Shown here in pieces: positions 60,579 to 64,000 of a stretch of 64,000 bases of DNA. The notes beneath the pieces are model-generated. The model was not told where the DNA came from. It saw only the letters and a program-made list of their open reading frames with translations, and did not search any database. The first letter of the stretch is position 1. Each line of letters opens with the position of its first letter. The translations under genes and the position numbers were made by a program. This stretch comes from JBBQXY01 sp038209195 (GTDB lineage: Bacteria > Chloroflexota > Ktedonobacteria > Ktedonobacterales > Ktedonobacteraceae): contig JBBQXY010000008.1 in the NCBI GenBank assembly GCA_038209195.1, positions 9,442-73,441 of the forward strand, read 5' to 3'.

Positions 60579-60594
60579 AAAGGGGGCCACGAAA

Positions 60595-62268
60595 ATGGTA
60601 CCAATGGGAAATCATCAAGTAGAAGGCTTCGCCCAGATCCGTGTTATTGGAGTTGGAGGCGGGGGTAGCAATGCGGTCAACCGCATGATCCAGGCGAATA
60701 TGGTGGGGATCGAGTTTATCGCCATCAATACCGACGCCCAGGCCTTGTTGCTCACCGACGCTCCTCGCACCATCCGTATCGGAGACAAGCTTACCCGTGG
60801 CCTCGGTGCGGGCGGCAACCCCGGCGTTGGCGCGAAGGCTGCCGAAGAAAATGCCGAAGAGCTGTACGAGGTCCTCAAAGGCTCGGACATGGTCTTCATC
60901 ACCGCTGGCATGGGCGGTGGCACCGGTACTGGTGCCAGCCCCGTGGTGGCCCAGATCGCTCGTGAGGTGGGGGCTTTAACGGTCGGCGTTGTTACCAAGC
61001 CGTTTGCCTTCGAGGGCAGCAAACGACGGCTCGCCGCCGAAGAAGGCATCGCCAACCTCAAACAACACGTCGATACCCTGATCACTGTACCTAACGATCG
61101 CCTGTTGCAGGTGGCAGACAAGAAAATGCCCCTTTCGGAGGCCTTTCGTCTGGCCGATGACGTGCTGCGCCAAGGTATTCAAGGTATCAGCGACCTGATC
61201 ACCGTACCCGGCCTGATTAACCTGGACTTTGCCGACGTCAAAACCATCATGTCTTCGGCAGGCTCCGCCCTGATGGCTATCGGTGAAGCCACTGGCGATT
61301 CTCGTGCGGTGGATGCCGCTCATATTGCCATTGCCAGTCCATTGCTGGACATCGATATTAGTGGCGCGCGCGGCGTCCTCTTTAATATCACTGGCGGCAT
61401 GGACCTGACGCTATGGGAAGTCAACGAAGCTGCCGATATCATCAGCCAGGCTGCGCACCCGGAAGCCAATATCATCTTTGGCGCGGTGCAAAACCCGGCC
61501 TTCGATGGCAAAGTAAAGATCACCGTCATCGCCACTGGCTTCGATGGTATGACTCGTCCACCCATGTCGATTCCGCTGTCACAGCCGCAGAGCCGCGTAT
61601 CATACGACCGCAGTATGCTCTACCCGGTGTCGTCCGCGCCTATGAGCAGCAACGGCAATAGCAATATGCCGCCGCCACGCCAGCAGCAGCAGGGCTATGG
61701 TTCATTGCCAGTGACACCGCCACCGATGAATGTCATGAACCATCCAACCGATCCTGCTCGCCCGGTTCAGCAGCCTGCCTATCCACCTGTGCAACAAGCA
61801 CAACCAGGGCAACCTGTATACCCAGCCCAGCCAACCTACGCGGCACAGAGCGATAGTCGGCAGCATCCGCAAAATCCGCAAAATCCGCAGCATCCAGCCA
61901 ACCTGCCACCGATGGAGCCCATGCGCCAGCGGCCAATTCCGCAGTCGCAGGAAGCTATGCAGCGCGATAGCAGGTACAGTGCTTCCCAACAGGAGCCACT
62001 GCGCCAGGCCATCGCCCGTGATGTGAGCGAGGATATGTATGATATGGACGAGGATGAGCCCATTGTCTCAACTGGTAGCGGCACGCATGGTCGTCTCCCA
62101 GTTCCGGAGCCAGAGGCCCAGCCATCACAGCGTTCTTCTAATAACGACCAGCGACAGCAGCGACCCATTCGTCGCCTGGACCAGAAGAGCCTCGGCATCC
62201 CGCAGGGCAACCGCAACGCTCCCTCCGGTGATGTGATTGATATTCCCGCCTTCCTGCGCAAACGCTAA
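60595..62268 (+). CDS. ftsZ: Cell-division protein FtsZ
   Basis: 557 residues from ATG 60595 (AAAAGGGGG 9 bases upstream; a longer frame overlaps ftsA). The GTPase domain has VIGVGGGGSNAVNRM, NTDAQALL, the tubulin signature GGGTGTGASP (about 107-116) and the T7-type NLDFADVKTIM. Residues about 330-525 form a very long Gln/Pro-rich linker, roughly twice the usual length. The tail ends GDVIDIPAFLRKR, the conserved peptide bound by FtsA and other partners. It polymerises into the Z-ring. Confidence 0.97.
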   Translation: MVPMGNHQVEGFAQIRVIGVGGGGSNAVNRMIQANMVGIEFIAINTDAQALLLTDAPRTIRIGDKLTRGLGAGGNPGVGAKAAEENAEELYEVLKGSDMVFITAGMGGGTGTGASPVVAQIAREVGALTVGVVTKPFAFEGSKRRLAAEEGIANLKQHVDTLITVPNDRLLQVADKKMPLSEAFRLADDVLRQGIQGISDLITVPGLINLDFADVKTIMSSAGSALMAIGEATGDSRAVDAAHIAIASPLLDIDISGARGVLFNITGGMDLTLWEVNEAADIISQAAHPEANIIFGAVQNPAFDGKVKITVIATGFDGMTRPPMSIPLSQPQSRVSYDRSMLYPVSSAPMSSNGNSNMPPPRQQQQGYGSLPVTPPPMNVMNHPTDPARPVQQPAYPPVQQAQPGQPVYPAQPTYAAQSDSRQHPQNPQNPQHPANLPPMEPMRQRPIPQSQEAMQRDSRYSASQQEPLRQAIARDVSEDMYDMDEDEPIVSTGSGTHGRLPVPEPEAQPSQRSSNNDQRQQRPIRRLDQKSLGIPQGNRNAPSGDVIDIPAFLRKR

Positions 62269-62278
62269 GGGCTGCGCA

Positions 62279-62316
62279 AAAAAAATCTGGTATCTGGCGG
62301 GATGCCAGATTTTTTT
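62279..62316 (+). terminator. Intrinsic terminator of the dcw operon
   Basis: AAAAAAATCTGG (62279-62290) pairs with CCAGATTTTTTT (62305-62316); an inner ATCTGGC/GCCAGAT pairing is also possible. The T-tract and its position 10 bp after the ftsZ stop make it a classic rho-independent terminator. Confidence 0.85.
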
Positions 62317-62335
62317 ATGTTGAAAGCCAGGCCCC

Positions 62336-62374
62336 CCACCCCCCTGATGCCCACAAGGGGCATCACTACATGTT
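62336..62374 (+). repeat. TGATGCCC...GGGCATCA hairpin repeat, second copy
   Basis: It repeats the segment at 45011-45051 (CCCCCTGATGCCCACAAG then GGGGCATCACTACAT). Here it lies at the 5' edge of a truncated gene. Confidence 0.75.
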
Positions 62375-63158
62375 GACGTGGACCGATGCCACACCCTGCC
62401 GCCCCAGGGTACCCGCGAGGGGGCCTTCATCGCTATTCAAAAACGCGAAGTTTAACAGTGGCACGACACAGTTTGGTGACGCCGTTGCGCGCGCCGAATT
62501 CTGGAAAAGCGTCTCCACGGTGAGCCCGAATTACCATGCGTTAGTTGGCACTCCGACCATTGCTAGTACGCTATCCATCAACGTTCCAGCGGCTGATGGT
62601 GCTGTCACGGTCGATCCATCCAGCGGCAAGGTAATTGGGCTGATTGACATAAACTGGTTCGACCCAATGCTCCAGACGCTCCTTACTTCGTATTCGCCCA
62701 ACATGCTGCCCTTCTTCCTGTCCAACAACGTCTATCTGACCTCTGGTACGCCTGTCCTGACTAACTGTTGCATTGGTGGTTATCACAATGCTGTACCCAC
62801 CACCAAAGGAATGCAAAGCTATCTTTATACCACCGAGGCTGACGCAGGTGTGCAGGGCGGCTTTAGCGAAGATGTCAGCGCGGCAAGTCATGAACTGCTT
62901 GAATGGTTCAATGATCCATACACCACCAACGTTGTGCCAAACTGGATTTCGCCCATTGCCCCGCAATATGGGTGCAACAATGCGCTGGAAGTAGGCGATC
63001 CACTGGTTGGTGTGCTCTTCACTGTGAAGGGCTTCAGTGCCGATCACCTCCAGGACGAAGCATTCTTCAATTGGTTTGCCCGCGAGTCACCATCGACGGC
63101 CCTTCACGGTCGCTATACCTACCTCGGAAAGTTCAAAAAGCTCTCCAAGATGTGTTAA
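62375..63158 (+). pseudogene. 5'-truncated secreted protein with HELLEW motif
   Basis: An open frame runs from 62370, but its first 25 codons read through a dispersed repeat and random sequence. Family-like sequence begins near 62440 (TTQFGDAVARAEFWKSVS). No signal peptide or start with a Shine-Dalgarno is present, so I read this as the C-terminal 240 residues of an exported protein that lost its front half. The remaining part has a possible metalloprotease-like or structural HELLEWFNDP, cysteines in LTNCCIGGYHN and GCNNALEVGDP, and ends YTYLGKFKKLSKMC. The full-length function is unknown. Confidence 0.55.
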
Positions 63159-63235
63159 ATTCAGCAAGCGCGGACATTTGCTAGAACAGAAGGTGAATCC
63201 TTTTAAGGGTTCATCTTCTGTTTGTTTTCAGGTTG

Positions 63236-63694
63236 GGACATTTGTGACCCCATTGGGATTACGTTAAGGATTGATAAACACTTCAATACGCCGCCAGGGC
63301 GACCGCAAGGGTCGGCCAGGGCGACCGCAAGAGCCGGCCAGGGCGACCGCAAGGGTCGGCCCTACTATACACGAGGCGGCTCTGCGAGCCGCTTTGCAGA
63401 GAGAGAGGCCAATTAATGCCTATGGGTTGGGACATTTGTGACCCCCAATTCTCAGTGACATTGCATTTGATAGGATAATGCTTGGGATGGTTGTGACTTT
63501 GAGAACTTGGGATGAGTAGGACATTTGTGACTTGGGACATTTGTGACTTGGGACATTTGTGACCGTGCTTTTTTGTTGGTTGATGTGTCAGGGAATAATA
63601 GTGAGGGAGACCTCGGCTGGTGCTACGGGTTCTAACAAGGGGTACCTTGTGGTACCTTTAGGAAGAGTATAGCATATTTGGAGGAAGCAAGCAA
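63236..63694 (-). repeat. Promoter-headed dispersed element, copy 3 (inverted)
   Basis: On the minus strand: TTGCTT (63694-63689), a 17-bp spacer, TATACT (63671-63666) preceded by TGC, then the leader GGTACCACAAGGTACC, GTTAGAACCCGTAGCACC and CCGAGGTC. Next come three 13-mers in tight 16-bp phase (63551, 63535, 63519 on + coordinates) and two more at 63430 and 63236. The 13-mer at 63236 is separated from the rest by a 22-bp tandem block. Confidence 0.75.
63293..63358 (+). repeat. Three 22-bp tandem repeats
   Basis: Units start at 63293, 63315 and 63337, each beginning GCCAGGGCGACCGCAAG and ending GGTCG or AGCCG. They lie inside element copy 3 and have no counterpart in copies 1 and 2. Confidence 0.85.
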
Positions 63695-63886
63695 GAGGTG
63701 AAAGAGGGCGACATTCAAGCTGAACCATTTTCCGAGAGCCTCGGAAAAGGTGTCTCCATGCGTAGGATCTCGGAAGACTCCACAAGCGGATTGACAGGGA
63801 ATGAGGTTCTATTTTGCCCTCGTTCTTTCCTTTGAAAAACTCTGCTGTAAGGCGGATCTCGGGGTGTATGAAAAAGTTGTAGGCAA

Positions 63887-64000
63887 TCAAGCAGCATATT
63901 CGAGTTTCCAGAATGAGTTGTAGGACTGGTTGAGAACGGAAGTGCGCAAAGCGAGGACCGCATCCAAGCCATCAGGAGTCCAGCGCATGCCAGATTTTTT
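63887..64000 (-). CDS. Transposase C-terminal fragment (ISKra4-like), cut by the window edge
   Basis: The last 37 codons of a minus-strand gene are inside the window: SGMRWTPDGLDAVLALRTSV, then NQSYNSFWKLEYAA and a TGA stop at 63887. The pattern MRWTPDGLDAVLALR...FW resembles the C-terminal end of ISKra4-type transposases, recalled from family resemblance and not proved. The rest lies beyond position 64000. This is the only transposase sequence in the window. Confidence 0.6.
   Translation of the reverse strand, partial: KKSGMRWTPDGLDAVLALRTSVLNQSYNSFWKLEYAA

Larger units (their letters stand above)
63159..63886. other. Repeat-rich intergenic region near the right edge
   Basis: It contains the third copy of the promoter-headed element (63236-63694), with 22-bp tandem repeats inside it. 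From 63695 to 63886 no gene or clear repeat is visible; this part may be the end region of the transposon whose transposase begins at 63887. Confidence 0.6.

Noticed and set aside
60496..60594. N-terminal extension of FtsZ overlapping ftsA
   Set aside because: It re-reads the ftsA 3' end in another frame; AAAAGGGGG is correctly placed for ATG 60595, and FtsZ homology starts shortly after.
63519..63563. Possible CRISPR array (regular 16-bp spaced repeats)
   Set aside because: The 'spacers' are 3 nt and the repeat is only 13 nt; there are no cas genes.

Overview
The window looks like chromosomal DNA of a Gram-positive-type (monoderm) bacterium, most plausibly a Ktedonobacteria-like member of the Chloroflexota (inference, moderate confidence). 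The reasons are a reduced monoderm dcw cluster, tandem class A PBPs with Pro/Thr-rich tails, WD40, CpXC and LppX-like proteins, sialidase-like secreted proteins, a CheB-CheR hybrid kinase with no chemotaxis genes nearby, and many dispersed palindromic repeats between genes. I see no rRNA, tRNA, CRISPR array or prophage.

Layout. 0.5-4.1 kb: a polysaccharide flippase and a large two-domain glycosyltransferase. 4.2-9.3 kb: a CBS protein, a secreted propeller/transglycosylase/LGFP-type protein, two tandem signal peptidases and a small membrane protein. 9.4-13.9 kb: a PHS-type phosphate transporter behind 11-bp Pho-box-like repeats, a histidine phosphatase, a WD40 propeller, a MoaB/MogA protein and a CpXC protein. 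14.0-18.5 kb: an overlapping Rad50/SbcC-like and NurA nuclease pair. 18.9-25.4 kb: a lipoprotein and two tandem class A PBPs. 25.6-29.0 kb: a 318-bp MITE abutting a MerR-like HTH gene, then a sialidase-like secreted protein. 29.1-30.7 kb: a nurA-herA operon remnant collapsed by an internal deletion. 31.1-38.1 kb: XdhC, a small protein, a CheB-CheR-PAS-histidine kinase with its response regulator, and a phage-like recombination-type protein behind a perfect consensus promoter. 38.3-46.9 kb: a zinc-ribbon membrane protein, a CoA-transferase/M20 peptidase/aminotransferase operon, a methyltransferase, an MBL hydrolase and an F420/NADP-type reductase. 47.7-62.3 kb: a MarR-PDZ fusion regulator followed by the dcw cluster mraZ-rsmH-ftsL-ftsI-ftsW-murG-murC-murB-ftsQ-ftsA-ftsZ. 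62.4-64 kb: a 5'-truncated secreted protein, a repeat block and the 3' end of a transposase.

How the genes work together. The right-hand 14 kb is a cell-division and wall operon. It starts at an extended -10 promoter overlapping phased MraZ boxes and ends at a hairpin with a T-tract after ftsZ. The left and middle parts add envelope functions (signal peptidases, PBPs, lytic and secreted proteins, lipoprotein) and DNA-end processing (NurA, Rad50-like, recombination protein).

Most striking beyond ordinary genes: (1) three dispersed copies of an apparently non-coding element, each starting at the same predicted promoter (TTGCTT-17 bp-TATACT) and carrying repeated GTCACAAATGTCC units; (2) the deletion-fused nurA'-'herA remnant alongside an intact NurA paired with a Rad50-like protein with a CX6C hook; (3) the MarR-PDZ fusion beside the dcw cluster; (4) four intergenic hairpins with perfect 17-29 bp stems, two of them between convergent genes; (5) a palindromic element inserted between ftsQ and ftsA.
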